Assembly: GCF_017498545.1 (NCBI RefSeq)
Contig: NZ_CP071793.1
Location: 10,410,256-10,474,255 of the forward strand
Source of the DNA: Sulfidibacter corallicola
GTDB lineage: Bacteria; Acidobacteriota; Holophagae; Acanthopleuribacterales; Acanthopleuribacteraceae
Length of the DNA: 64,000 bases
Direction of reading: 5' to 3'
The translations under genes were made by a program, and so were the position numbers. The notes beneath the pieces are model-generated. The model ran no database searches and was not told where the DNA came from. It worked only from the letters and a program-made list of their open reading frames with translations. Below are positions 36,735-46,992 of this stretch, one piece after another (positions within the stretch are counted from its first letter, which is position 1; the number at the start of each line of letters is the position of its first letter).

Positions 36735-37805
36735 ATGAATGGGTCGAAATTTGGGTTCGTGATGATGCTTTTGGTTGGCATCGTGCCGGCGCTGGCGGGC
36801 GGGATCCCGTTGGATGCCGAACATTGGAATTTGGAAAATGCGGAGTTGGGCGAATTTCTCGGCCGGAAGGCCGTGACCGGCAGGGCGATTCTCGAGAAAG
36901 GCGAACTGCGCGACGGTGTCATTCAGGTGGATCTGGCAGCCACCGGTGAGCGCGCCTATCCTGGCATCATCTTTCATCGGGAAGGGGACCGCGACTACGA
37001 GACCCTATACGTGCGTCCGCACAAGTCCAACCTGCCCGACGCGGTACAGTACGCGCCGGCGTTCAACGGCATGGTCGGCTGGCAGTTGTTCTGCGGGCCC
37101 GGCTACACGGCCAAGGCGGTAATCCCGGCCAATAAATGGAACCGCATGGAAATCGAGATCCGCGGGCCGAAGGCGATCTTTTCGATCAACGGGGAACGGG
37201 TTCTCGAAATGCCGTTGAAGCGGGGTAGCCAGGGGGGCGGCATGGGCTTGAACGCCTTCCCCAAGAACCAGGCCTGGTTTTCCAACTTTCGGTTCACCCC
37301 CGCCAAACCTGGCAAAACCGAGCCGGTGGCGACCCCGGAAATCGCATCCGGCACGATTCTCAACTGGCAACTGTCCCCGATTCTCGCCACCGAATCACTC
37401 GATACCGAGACCTACCCCGCCAACCTGAAGACCTCCGAGTGGCAGAAAGTCACCGGAGAAGCGCCTGGCTTTTTGAACATTTCCAGATATTTGGCCAAAA
37501 CCCAGCGTTGGAACACCGTGATGGCGCGCGCGGTGGTCACCGCCGACCGTGCCAAACGCGTCCGTTTGAATCTCGGCTACAGCGATCGACTCGATCTGTT
37601 CGTCAACGGGCAAAAGGTGTTTCACGGCGACAGCGAGTTCCAGGCCCGCGACGAGACCTTTTTGGGCATCGTGGGCCTGAACGACGCCGTGTACCTCGAT
37701 TTGAAGCCTGGCGACAACGAGATCCTGGCCATGATCTCCGAGCGCTTCGGCGGCTGGGCCATCTGGGCCAAGGTCGACGAGTTACCCAGCGAAGCGATTC
37801 GCTGA
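36735..37805 (+). CDS. Secreted two-domain beta-sandwich protein, LamG/DUF1080-like
   Basis: 356 residues from the ATG at 36735, eight bases after GGAGG; 47 upstream codons in frame are ignored. A signal peptide (to about ALAGG) is followed by a concanavalin-like domain (VIQVDLAATGERAYPGIIF, NKWNRMEIEIRGPKAIFSIN), as found in DUF1080/LamG sugar-binding proteins, and a second sandwich domain with VRLNLGYSDRLDLFVNGQKV. No catalytic motif was recognised. It is probably carbohydrate-binding. A strong terminator and array E follow. Confidence 0.78.
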   Translation: MNGSKFGFVMMLLVGIVPALAGGIPLDAEHWNLENAELGEFLGRKAVTGRAILEKGELRDGVIQVDLAATGERAYPGIIFHREGDRDYETLYVRPHKSNLPDAVQYAPAFNGMVGWQLFCGPGYTAKAVIPANKWNRMEIEIRGPKAIFSINGERVLEMPLKRGSQGGGMGLNAFPKNQAWFSNFRFTPAKPGKTEPVATPEIASGTILNWQLSPILATESLDTETYPANLKTSEWQKVTGEAPGFLNISRYLAKTQRWNTVMARAVVTADRAKRVRLNLGYSDRLDLFVNGQKVFHGDSEFQARDETFLGIVGLNDAVYLDLKPGDNEILAMISERFGGWAIWAKVDELPSEAIR

Positions 37806-37938
37806 ACGTGTCCTTGATCGCCGCCGGTGAGGGGTGATCGCGCCCGCAAGGCGCGGTCGACCGCCGCCGATCCAATCGCAGCTCTCCGCGAAACGATCGG
37901 CGGTTCATGCACCGTCCGGCGATCGGCTCCACCTCCAA

Positions 37939-37997
37939 GAGACCCATCGCGCCCCCGCACTGCCAAAGGCATGCGTTGCGATGGGTCTCCTTTTTTT
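37939..37997 (+). terminator. Rho-independent terminator of the LamG-like gene
   Basis: GAGACCCATCGC (37939-37950) pairs perfectly with GCGATGGGTCTC (37978-37989) and is followed at once by CTTTTTTT. It lies ~130 bases after the stop codon and just before the first core of array E. Confidence 0.85.
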
Positions 37998-38000
37998 GGT

Positions 38001-39245
38001 GGGCGTCCCCATCCGCCCCTCCGGTTTGGTGGGTGTCTTCATCCGCCTTCCCCATCCGCCCACGCCGGCTTGGTGGGTGTCCTCATCCTGGATCGCGACG
38101 CTGCTCCAACGGTTTCGTGGGTGTCCTCATCTGGATCCTCCTCATCCTGGGCCGCGACGCAGCTCCCACGTTTTCGTGGGTGTCCTCATCCAGAATCGGG
38201 ACGCCCCTCCGCTATTTCCTGGGAGTCCTCATCTGGGCGGTGAGCACTGGGCTTCCCCATCTGGATCCTGGGCTTTCGTGGGTGTCCCCATCTGGGCTTC
38301 TTGATCCTGGATCGCGACACAGCTCCCACGGTTTCGTGGGTGTTGTCATCTGGGCGGTGAGCACTGGGCTTCCCCATCTGGATCCTGGGCTTTCGTGGGT
38401 GTCCCCATCTGGGCTGGGTTTCCACATCTCCGCTTTGGTGGGTGTCCTCATCCTGGATCGCGACGCTGCTCCCACGGTTTTCGTGGGTGTCCACATCTGG
38501 GCTCCCGGTTAACCATCTGGGCTTCTTGATCCTGGATCGCGACGCTGCTCCAACGGTTTCGTGGGTGTCCTCATCCTGGGGATCGGGAAGCAGCTCCCGC
38601 TATTTCGTGGGTGTCCTCATCTGGGCGCTAGGGACCCACCTCCCGCTATTTTGAGGGTGTCCTCATCTGGTCCGCTCTTGATCCTGGATCGCGACGCTGC
38701 TCCAACGGTTTCGTGGGTGTCCTCATCTGGGCGGTGAGCACTCATCGTGGGTGTCCTCATCTGGGTGTCCTCACGCCAACGGTTTCGTGGGTGTTCTCAT
38801 CCTGGGGATCGCGACGCACCTCCAACGGTTTCGTGGGTGTCTTCATCTGGGCGCTAGGGACCCACCTCCCGCTATTTCGTGGGTGTCCTCATCTGGTCCG
38901 CTCTTGATCCTGGATCGCGACGCACCTCCAACGGTTTCGTGGGTGTCCTCATCTGGGCGGTGAGCACTCATCGTGGGTGTCCTCATCTGGGCGCTAGGGA
39001 CCCACCTCCCGCTATTTCGTGGGTGTCCTCATCTGGGCGGAGCACTCATCGTGGGTGTCCTAATCTGGGCGCCACGGTTTCGTGGGTGTCCTCATCTGGG
39101 CGCCGGTTTCGTGGGTGTCCTCATCTGGGCGGTGAGCACTCATCGTGGGTGTCCTCATCTGGGCGCTTCATCTGGGCGCTAGGGACCCACCTCCCGCTAT
39201 TTCGTGGGTGTCCTCATCTGGGCGTCCTCATCTGGGCGGTGAGCA
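38001..39245 (-). repeat. Array E: about 28 GGGTGTCCTCATC cores
   Basis: The longest array. The dominant unit is CGTGGGTGTCCTCATCTGGG, mostly in one orientation, with early units reading GGGCGTCCCCATC or GGGTGTCTTCATC. Intervening blocks recur many times in different order: GATCCTGGATCGCGACGC, TCCAACGGTTTCG, GGCGGTGAGCACT and CGCTAGGGACCCACCTCC. The core is a variant of the one in arrays A-D (TCC then TC instead of TCCC). It lies between two genes in the same direction, after a terminator. Confidence 0.9.
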
Positions 39246-39509
39246 CTCATTTGGGTTGTGCGGGGCCTGTCGCATCCTGGACAGGCCGCGTCTCGCGCAT
39301 CGTGACGGCTTTGCCGTGCGGCCTTTTCGCGCTCGTCATGGGAGCCGGCCTCGTGCGCCCCCGGAGACTTCGATCACCCTGTTTTTTTACACGTCGTTGA
39401 TATTTTTTTGGTACAAGTTGTAAAATACCCGAGTTTGACCCACTCTATCCCCCCTCTTACATCTAAAATTCTAAAAAGCTACCCCTGGTAGCTGATTCAA
39501 GGAATAAGA

Positions 39510-41561
39510 ATGCGTATTTTTCTTCCGTGTTTCTTACTTTGTTTACTGCCTGTTCTAGGTCAACCTACCCTGAATCGAGACCATTTCTGGCGTATTGGAG
39601 ACAGGTTTTATTTAAAGAACATCGATGCCGACCCTCTTTCGCCCGGCCCTTCGGGCGCCAATCAATCTTGGACCGTGCCCGTCACACACCTCGAGTCCAA
39701 TGATCGCGTCATCGATATCCTCGAAGTGGGCGACACGCCCAGAGGTGCCTCCTTTCCCGGCGCGAACGCCGCCTTCGTCACCACCGAGGCGGACGTAACG
39801 GGGTACACCTACTACGACATGACCGCTTCCGGCATCGATTACTGGGGAGTCTCCGCCCTTCAGGACGGCCAGGAACTGGTTTCGGTGAACGACAACGGGG
39901 CCCTGCTGCTCGATTTTCCCCTTTCCTACCAGAGCACCAGCCAGAGCACCTATACCTCCACCTTCGATTTCAGCGGCATCAGCACCCGCCGCGAGGGGAC
40001 GATCGAAAGCGTTTCCGACGCCTATGGCACGCTGACGGTGGGCGAGGAAACGTTTTCGAACGTGTTGCGCGTCAAAACCACGCAGGCCCACACCGACACG
40101 GTCGAAGTCTCGGGGGTTTCGGTCACCGTCGAGACGGAAGTGGTGAGCTACAGCTACTTTTCGGAAGCGTACCGCTATCCGGTGTACGTGTATTCCGAGG
40201 TCACGGCCATTGCCTCGGGTGTGCGGACCGAGGCGAAAAACGCCTATGTGCTGGTCACGGGGGACGGTGGCTCCGCCGTCATGGCCAACCGATACGTGCC
40301 GCATGTCACGCGACCCGGTCAAGGCTTCGAAAGCTCGCTGATCTTGAACAACCAAGGGGATGCAACGGAAGAGGTGGAGATCGTGGGTTTCGACAATGGC
40401 CGGACCCTGGGCAGCCAGCCATTCACCCTGGCCGCCAAGGAGATCCGCACGGTTCCTTTGGGTGACGCCTTTCCCGAGGAGCCGCCGACCAACCTGGCGA
40501 TCACCGGCTCCGAACAGGTCCGCGTGTCCATCGCCTACCGCGCATCCGTGGATCAGGCCGCCAGCGCCCACCTGGCCGAGCAGCCCAATCAGGGCCGCAC
40601 GTTGTGGGTGTACCCCGGCAATTGGGATTTGGTCTTCGATGGGGCCGCCATCGTGAATGTGGGCAGCAATGATACCGACATCACCCTGACCGTTTACGAT
40701 GCCACCGGGCAGCTCGTCCAGGAAACGGAGGTCGCCGGGAACCTGGCGCCCGGCGAAAAGTTTCTGGCGACCTTCGACTCTCTCTTCGACCGAGTCCCCC
40801 AAGGATTGGTGAAGTTCAGTGCCACCCAAAACATCAGCGCCATCTTTCTCAAGGGGTCCTATCCCGGACAAAGCCCCAACTTCCTGTTCGCGAACCAACC
40901 GTTCACCGATCGAGACATCACCCAAGCGGACTTTCGTTGGTTGCCCCACATCACCGCACCGGGAGGCGGGTTCGAAACCGAGGTGCTGCTGATCAACCGC
41001 GGTTCGGAGAGCCAAACCATTCAAATGGTCGGGTACCGAACCGATGGCAGTATCGTGGGGAACCGAAGCGAAACCCTGGCAGCCGGTGCCACCCTGCGCC
41101 TGGGCCAGGACGAGGTGTTCGATGGCGACGAGTTCAGTCACATGTCGACGGTCGGAGGTGCGTCGATCACGGTCTCGGTAGGGTATCGTGCGATCGCCGA
41201 TCAGGCGGCCACCGCCTACGTCCACGAGTCGACCGCCGAAGAGAACTCGGTTCAGATCTATCTCGGAGAGGGAGATCTCGTGTTCGACGGCATGGCCCTG
41301 GTCAATGTGGGCGCGGCACCGGCAACCGTGACCGCCACGCTGTTGGCTGGAGATGGCCAGGAACTGGACACCCTGACGTTGGAAAGCGACTTGGCGCCGT
41401 TCGCCAAAAAACTCGCGGTATTCAACAGCACCTTTTCGAGTCAAGGCGGGGTGGCGGTCCGCGTTCAAAGCGACCAGCCCTTCCACGCCGTGTTCCTGCG
41501 CGGAACCTACGTCGGCGCCGAACCGGCCTATCTCTACACCAATCCGGCATTCTCGGATTAA
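39510..41561 (+). CDS. Large secreted protein with a duplicated C-terminal domain
   Basis: 683 residues with a signal peptide (MRIFLPCFLLCLLPVLGQ). AAGGAATA lies ahead of the start. Residues ~20-255 form a first domain that I do not recognise. Two copies of a ~210-residue domain follow, beginning RYVPHVTRPGQGFESSLIL and RWLPHITAPGGGFETEVLL and each ending in a FLKGSYPG / FLRGTYVG strand and a LF or LY-N-FxD tail. Their internal patterns (VSIAYRASVDQAASAH / VSVGYRAIADQAATAY) are clearly homologous. It is probably an extracellular beta-sandwich protein; no enzyme motif was seen. Confidence 0.78.
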   Translation: MRIFLPCFLLCLLPVLGQPTLNRDHFWRIGDRFYLKNIDADPLSPGPSGANQSWTVPVTHLESNDRVIDILEVGDTPRGASFPGANAAFVTTEADVTGYTYYDMTASGIDYWGVSALQDGQELVSVNDNGALLLDFPLSYQSTSQSTYTSTFDFSGISTRREGTIESVSDAYGTLTVGEETFSNVLRVKTTQAHTDTVEVSGVSVTVETEVVSYSYFSEAYRYPVYVYSEVTAIASGVRTEAKNAYVLVTGDGGSAVMANRYVPHVTRPGQGFESSLILNNQGDATEEVEIVGFDNGRTLGSQPFTLAAKEIRTVPLGDAFPEEPPTNLAITGSEQVRVSIAYRASVDQAASAHLAEQPNQGRTLWVYPGNWDLVFDGAAIVNVGSNDTDITLTVYDATGQLVQETEVAGNLAPGEKFLATFDSLFDRVPQGLVKFSATQNISAIFLKGSYPGQSPNFLFANQPFTDRDITQADFRWLPHITAPGGGFETEVLLINRGSESQTIQMVGYRTDGSIVGNRSETLAAGATLRLGQDEVFDGDEFSHMSTVGGASITVSVGYRAIADQAATAYVHESTAEENSVQIYLGEGDLVFDGMALVNVGAAPATVTATLLAGDGQELDTLTLESDLAPFAKKLAVFNSTFSSQGGVAVRVQSDQPFHAVFLRGTYVGAEPAYLYTNPAFSD

Positions 41562-41704
41562 CCGGACGAAGTCGCATCCGAGCGAGGGCACCCCGACCCG
41601 GTTGCCCCGTTCGGATGTCTTCTCCGATCGCCCTTATCCAACCGGCCTCCCGAAATTCGCGGTATACGAAGGGTGGATGTCCCCACCGGGGATTTCCCAC
41701 CTGG

Positions 41705-42385
41705 GATTTTTTTACCGCAGAGGGCACGGAGTTCATAGAGAAAGAGGCCTGATTTTTATCATTTCATTTCTATGGTCAATAAGGGTTGCCGTTTTTAATG
41801 AGATTCCAATCTTGGATTCATGGAATGGTGTGGGGTACAAGAGCCAGCCTGGCTGGTATCGTCTACAATTTAACTCCAGTAATAGTTTGTGATGTTTTTA
41901 AAAAATTTCTACTGGCGTCAATGGAAAAAAACTCTCTACATACCGACCGGATACTATTTATATTCATTTTCAAACACATATCCACAATTAAAATACCACC
42001 TCAAATATATATAAATTATAACCTCACAGAGCTACGTTTCTATCAACTCATTCTATGCGATGGAATGTGCAAACTTACCCCCTCAAAACTATAGAACATA
42101 TCTCCGCATTCAATCCAACGATGCATGGAGATGTCGAAAAACCTAATGTCTCCGCGTTCTTTGTGTCCTCTTATGTAACAAACTCTGTAAAGCTCGAAGA
42201 TAAAGATAAAAACCTAAAAAGGCGGATGTGCGGGGAGTTCGTCGAAAAATGTCGGCCCGGCGGGCCAACTTACTGCAACGACGCCCCTCTCACAAATGCG
42301 GGAACTCCCAAACGATTCGCTTCGATTAGTTACCCACCTGAAACCCGGGCCCCCGGCCTGGGCGGCGACTCTGTGGTAAAAATAC
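41705..42385. mobile_element. AT-rich island I, bounded by inverted CACAGAG repeats
   Basis: The left edge reads TTTTTTTACCGCAGAGGGCA and the right edge, complementary, ACTCTGTGGTAAAAAT (from 42368). The inside to about 42200 is AT-rich with no credible gene, and CTCCGCGTTCTTTGTGTCCT (42150-42169) is an inverted internal copy of the same repeat family. A GC-rich ~130-base stretch (42225-42360) splits it from the right edge. The whole gap from 41562 to 42722 has no gene. Confidence 0.5.
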
Positions 42386-42722
42386 GACCCCTCCCCCATG
42401 GCAGGAGACACCTGGCCTAGTACGCCTTGCAAAGATTCCCCAAACGCTTTTTCGTCACTCACTCAATGTTTTCCGAATGTGCGGCGACCATAATGCGGGT
42501 GTGCTCTCACGATAGGCGCCCCTTCCCAGGAACACCATGTCCCGGCTGCCCGATCGAGGCGTTCACGACAATCGGCCGACACGCGGTCACTCGGCCGATC
42601 CCCGACCAATTTTGCTTTGGATATTTCTTCTCGGTTTTTTGCGAACGCCTATAGGACCTCGATCCAAAACGCGAAACAACCTCAACCCTTCTCACTTTTT
42701 CCTTGAACGAAGGAGGAAAAGC

Positions 42723-45700
42723 ATGGTCCGTCCGTTTTTCACCTTTCTGGCGACACTCTCGCTCGCGGCGACGAACGCCTTCGCCTACACCGAAATCCAC
42801 TTTGTCGACAACGGTTCCGATACCTCCATCATCTCATCCAACAATGGCGGGGACACCCAACTCACCAACGCGATCACCTTCTTCATCGACACCATCGAGA
42901 CCAGCACCGGCGCCACCATTCCCCACAACACGGGGTCCAGCAACCAGCAGATCCACATCGGGGTGACCACTTACGTCGATTCCCTGGTGGACGACGGCAC
43001 CATCGACCTGGGTGACCTGAAGACCGACGGATTCCACATCGAGATGTTTACCGTCGTCACCAAAATGGCGACCGAGTACCGGCTGGTGGTGGTCGGTCCC
43101 ACGACCGCCGGCACCAAGAACGGGGTGGTCCACCTGCTGGAGCACCCCGATTGGTTGGGCCTGCGCCTGTTGATGCCAGGGGATGACGGCACCGTCATTC
43201 CCAGCCTGACGGACATCACGTGGGACACCCTGGATGTCATTCACGAAATCCCCGATTTCGGCGTGCGGCGTCAATCCTATGGCACGGCCAGTACCGATAT
43301 GAACGATTGGATGATTCGCATGCGCCTGGGTCCGTTCAACAAATCAAAACTGTTCGCCCACAACCTTTACACGCTATTTCCGAAGACGGTGTACAGCACT
43401 TCGGATCCGGAAATCTACCCTCGCGTCAACCCCGAAGGCACCACGCGCTACATCCCGGTCAGCGACACCGACGCCAAGTGGAATCCGGTATTCACCGAGC
43501 CGAAAACCCTGCTGTACGGGGTGCGGCAAGTGCGCTCCCACTTCGACACCAACCCCACACAGAACGAATTCTCCCTCGGCGCAAACGACTCGGCCCGTTA
43601 CGACCAACCCGAATACCTGGCCCAGGACGAACCGCGACACACCTACCATGGACTGGCCAATTACGCCGACCTCTACTTCAACTGGGTCAACCAGGTGGCT
43701 GACCGCATCAATCGGCCGCGCGATACGCGCATCGACGCACACTACACCTTCGAAACCTTCGTAGACGCCGACGAGGACACCCTGCCCGACGCTTCCGGCT
43801 TGCTCCACAATCTCGACGAGCAGGGCACCCTCACCCTCGTCGACGAAGACGCGATGCCCGGCAAGGTGGGTCAATTCGACGGCAGCACCACGGCCCTGGT
43901 TCTGCCCGATTCCACCAACGCACCCATCTTCCACGAAACGACCGGCTTCTCCGTAAGCTGCTGGATCAAAACCGATTCGGTCAGTGCACTACAGTACCTG
44001 CTGGACAACAAGGAGGGAGCCACCACCAGCGCCACCGGTTACAACCTGCGCATCACCGCTTCCGGAAAACTCGCCGCGACGCTGGTAGCCGATCACAAGA
44101 CGCTTTCGGAGGAGGTAACCACCGAGCTGGAAACCACCCAAGGCATGCAAACGGGCGAATGGTACCTGGCCACCCTCACCGTCGATCGAGGCACCAGCAC
44201 CGCGAAACTGTACCTGAAAGGGGAAGGAGATACGATAGACTCCGTGGATACGGAGACCCTCGATACCAATTTCGATACCATGACCCCCACCGACCCGTTT
44301 ACGATCGGCGCCCACTCGAATGTGAACGGTGATTACTTCGACGGCCTCATGGACGGTTTCATCTTCTGGGACGAACCCCTGACCAGCACCGAGGTCGAGG
44401 ACCTCTACGATTCGCTCGTCCCCCTTCGGGACGCCTCGATGCCCGCCTATTGGCCCATGGACTTCGCCGGTTTTTCCGACCAGGGCCCTTACAGCGTGGA
44501 CTGTTCCTCCAACGATCACCACCTGGCGGTCACGGAATACCCCAATATGTCGGGTACGATCGAATGGGTCCCCGACGGCATCGTCGGCGGCGCCATGAAG
44601 TTCGACGACGGCTGGCTGGTGCTGCCCAGCTCGACCACGATCGACATCCAGAAACTCAGCTTCTCGGTCAGCCTGTGGTTCAAACCCGACGGTACCGGAC
44701 TCCAATTCCTCATCGACAACAAAAGCGGCAACTCGGGTGGCCAGGGATTCAACCTGAACATCAACGCCAACGGTTACTTGGCGACGCGCATCGTCGGTCA
44801 GCACAGTTCGGGGACACCCACCTACATTTTCGACCTGAACACCGACGACGGAAACGCCGGCACCGACACCGACGAGATCACCACCGGCGAATGGAACCAC
44901 GCCGTCTTGGTCGTCGACCGGACGGGGTCCACGGATACCGCGAGCCTGTACCTGAACGGCAGCTTCATGAAATCCGGGAATCTCGACGCGAACCTCGACA
45001 AAATCGTCGCACTCCTGCCCATGCACCTGGGCGCCCTCTCCGCCGATCCCGACGACACCGATTTCGTCTTCAACGGGTTGATGGACGAGGTGCTCATCTT
45101 CAACCGGCCGCTCACCTCCAGCCAGGTGTCCGACCTCTATGGGAGCGGCGCCCCCGATCCGTTTTTCGAGCCGCGTCAATTCGGGACCTACGCCTACAAC
45201 CAGACGGTGGAGCCACCCAGCGACTTCTACCTGCACCCCTACGTCATGACCTCGGTCACCCACGACCTGTCGATGCCGATCCCCTTCGTGGGACGCCAGA
45301 GCCTGTTGGACGCCTGGGCGGCGCGCGCGCCGGAACTGGGCTGGTACGACTACCGCTACGGCGCCCCCTATCTCATCCCCAGAATCGATCTGGCATACTA
45401 TCAATCGCAGCTCAAGACATTGCGCGCTGCCGGTGTCGACTACCTGTTCACGGAGCTCTTTCCCAACTTCGGCGAAGGCCCCAACCCCTATCTGACCATG
45501 CGCCTGATGTGGGATGTTGATTTGGACCTGGCAATCGCCAAAACCGCCTGGTACGAAGACGCCGTCGGATCCGGAGATGCCGCCACGAACCTGGCCGATT
45601 ACTTCGCGATCTGGGAAACCGTGTGGGCCGACTACGTGCCGCTCACCGTCTGGTTCCAACCACCGACGACCTTCCTGCGCTACTTCCTGCCCTACTACCT

Positions 45701-46613
45701 GGAAGCCACCGACCTGGCGTTGGACTTCGACGCGGCGCGCACCGCGATCAATGCGGTCGTCACCAACACCACCGAGCTCACGCCGGAACGCACCCGCGCG
45801 GAAATCCTCGAAACGGCATTCGACTACTACGAAGCCTCCGGCAAGCTCTACCACGCAGAACGAGACATCTACGGGCCCTCGTTGCCGACCGCCTCGGATG
45901 CGGACACCCTCCTCACCACCATGGCCAATTTCGAAGGCGATCGGGCGGTTTTCGTGGACGACAACGCCTCCGACATCCACCTGAAGCATCGGTTGGACTT
46001 TCGGACCTGGCCCCGAATCGACAACTACAGCGAAAACAACATTCTCGGGTTGCGTCCCTTTCTGGAGCCGCCCATCGAAGACGCGACCTTGGAAACCAAT
46101 TTGGAAGGCGAGCGTGACGATACCAACAACCGCGATTCGGTGCGGTTCCAAGCCAAGGCGGTCCTGAACCAAACCGATGGCGTGTCCACCCCGATCAACA
46201 GCAACTCGGACTTCTCATCGGGGTTGACCAATTGGAATGTCACCGCGCAAAACTCACCGGAAGTCGATTCGGGGGTCATTCGCTGGGATCAGCCCGAAAA
46301 CGAAGCCCTGACCCAGGGTTTCACCGCCACCGCAAACAACTGGTACGCCGTGACCGCCCGCATCAAGGCCGAAGACCTGCCCTTCGACACCGACGACTAT
46401 TACGTCCAAGTGCGACTCTTCGGGTCTTCGGACGCATACATCAAACAGGTCAAACCCTCGTTCGACCGGTGGATCGACATCGGCGTGGTGGGCAAGATCA
46501 CCACGACCTCGGCCACCATCTCGCTCCAGTTCTTCCATTTCTTTGACGAGGCCATGGTCTTTCCGGTGGTCGTCGATCACTTCGAGGTATGGGACCTGGG
46601 CTCCGCACCCTGA
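42723..46613 (+). CDS. Secreted DUF4838-like protein with two inserted LamG domains
   Basis: 1296 residues from the ATG at 42723, which follows AAGGAGG; the frame is open back to 42537. A signal peptide is followed by a region (to ~335) with the layout of DUF4838 proteins: GTKNGVVHLLEHPDWLGLRL, TLLYGVRQV and YADLYFNWVNQVADRINR. Two LamG domains follow (about 337-570 and 575-805; FSVSCWIKTDS, LSFSVSLWFKPDG). The DUF4838-type sequence then resumes near 812 with FGTYAYNQTVEPPSDFYLHP and runs to ~1150, and a carbohydrate-binding-like sandwich ends the protein (NSDFSSGLTNWNV). It is probably a polysaccharide-binding or -degrading surface enzyme; its activity is unknown. Confidence 0.75.
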   Translation: MVRPFFTFLATLSLAATNAFAYTEIHFVDNGSDTSIISSNNGGDTQLTNAITFFIDTIETSTGATIPHNTGSSNQQIHIGVTTYVDSLVDDGTIDLGDLKTDGFHIEMFTVVTKMATEYRLVVVGPTTAGTKNGVVHLLEHPDWLGLRLLMPGDDGTVIPSLTDITWDTLDVIHEIPDFGVRRQSYGTASTDMNDWMIRMRLGPFNKSKLFAHNLYTLFPKTVYSTSDPEIYPRVNPEGTTRYIPVSDTDAKWNPVFTEPKTLLYGVRQVRSHFDTNPTQNEFSLGANDSARYDQPEYLAQDEPRHTYHGLANYADLYFNWVNQVADRINRPRDTRIDAHYTFETFVDADEDTLPDASGLLHNLDEQGTLTLVDEDAMPGKVGQFDGSTTALVLPDSTNAPIFHETTGFSVSCWIKTDSVSALQYLLDNKEGATTSATGYNLRITASGKLAATLVADHKTLSEEVTTELETTQGMQTGEWYLATLTVDRGTSTAKLYLKGEGDTIDSVDTETLDTNFDTMTPTDPFTIGAHSNVNGDYFDGLMDGFIFWDEPLTSTEVEDLYDSLVPLRDASMPAYWPMDFAGFSDQGPYSVDCSSNDHHLAVTEYPNMSGTIEWVPDGIVGGAMKFDDGWLVLPSSTTIDIQKLSFSVSLWFKPDGTGLQFLIDNKSGNSGGQGFNLNINANGYLATRIVGQHSSGTPTYIFDLNTDDGNAGTDTDEITTGEWNHAVLVVDRTGSTDTASLYLNGSFMKSGNLDANLDKIVALLPMHLGALSADPDDTDFVFNGLMDEVLIFNRPLTSSQVSDLYGSGAPDPFFEPRQFGTYAYNQTVEPPSDFYLHPYVMTSVTHDLSMPIPFVGRQSLLDAWAARAPELGWYDYRYGAPYLIPRIDLAYYQSQLKTLRAAGVDYLFTELFPNFGEGPNPYLTMRLMWDVDLDLAIAKTAWYEDAVGSGDAATNLADYFAIWETVWADYVPLTVWFQPPTTFLRYFLPYYLEATDLALDFDAARTAINAVVTNTTELTPERTRAEILETAFDYYEASGKLYHAERDIYGPSLPTASDADTLLTTMANFEGDRAVFVDDNASDIHLKHRLDFRTWPRIDNYSENNILGLRPFLEPPIEDATLETNLEGERDDTNNRDSVRFQAKAVLNQTDGVSTPINSNSDFSSGLTNWNVTAQNSPEVDSGVIRWDQPENEALTQGFTATANNWYAVTARIKAEDLPFDTDDYYVQVRLFGSSDAYIKQVKPSFDRWIDIGVVGKITTTSATISLQFFHFFDEAMVFPVVVDHFEVWDLGSAP

Positions 46614-46779
46614 ACGAGGGCGCACCGCCCGACGACATTAACCGTGAAACCCGGGGAATGGCCACCAAGTGGCTGTTCCCTTTTTTGATGGCGGCGCACC
46701 GGAACCACAGGCAACCTGGGTTGCCGCCTGCGCCGCTGGCGGAGGAACCCTATCGATCGAGCAGGGAATTCCGTTTTAG

Positions 46780-46817
46780 GTTTTTTTTACCACGGAGATC
46801 GCAGAGTTACTGGAGGA
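46780..46817 (+). repeat. CACAGAG-type repeat, single copy
   Basis: TTTTTTTTACCACGGAGATC then GCAGAGTTACTGGAGG: a diverged copy of the repeat that bounds the AT-rich islands. No inverted partner was found before the next gene. Confidence 0.55.
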
Positions 46818-46992
46818 GGTATCGACTTTGTCGATACTTTTCTTTCAATCCAAACGGACCACTGAACAAATCTGCGCGTACAACCCATCTCGAATCATTG
46901 ATTTCAGTTTTTTTTCACAGGGTGTCTGAAAATACTGAACCTTCTTGCACAAAGTAGAAACCATTGATTGGTTTCTTGGTCCAGGACAATTT

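Noticed and set aside
37834..39400. Frames through array E (GVLIWA-type peptides)
   Set aside because: Same reason as array A: unit lengths are not multiples of three and several frames are equally open.
42846..44825. GGGACACCCA matches inside the DUF4838-like gene (near 42848 and 44815)
   Set aside because: Both lie in well-formed coding sequence (GGDTQ, SGTPT) with no surrounding unit sequence; two chance matches in a GC-rich gene are plausible.
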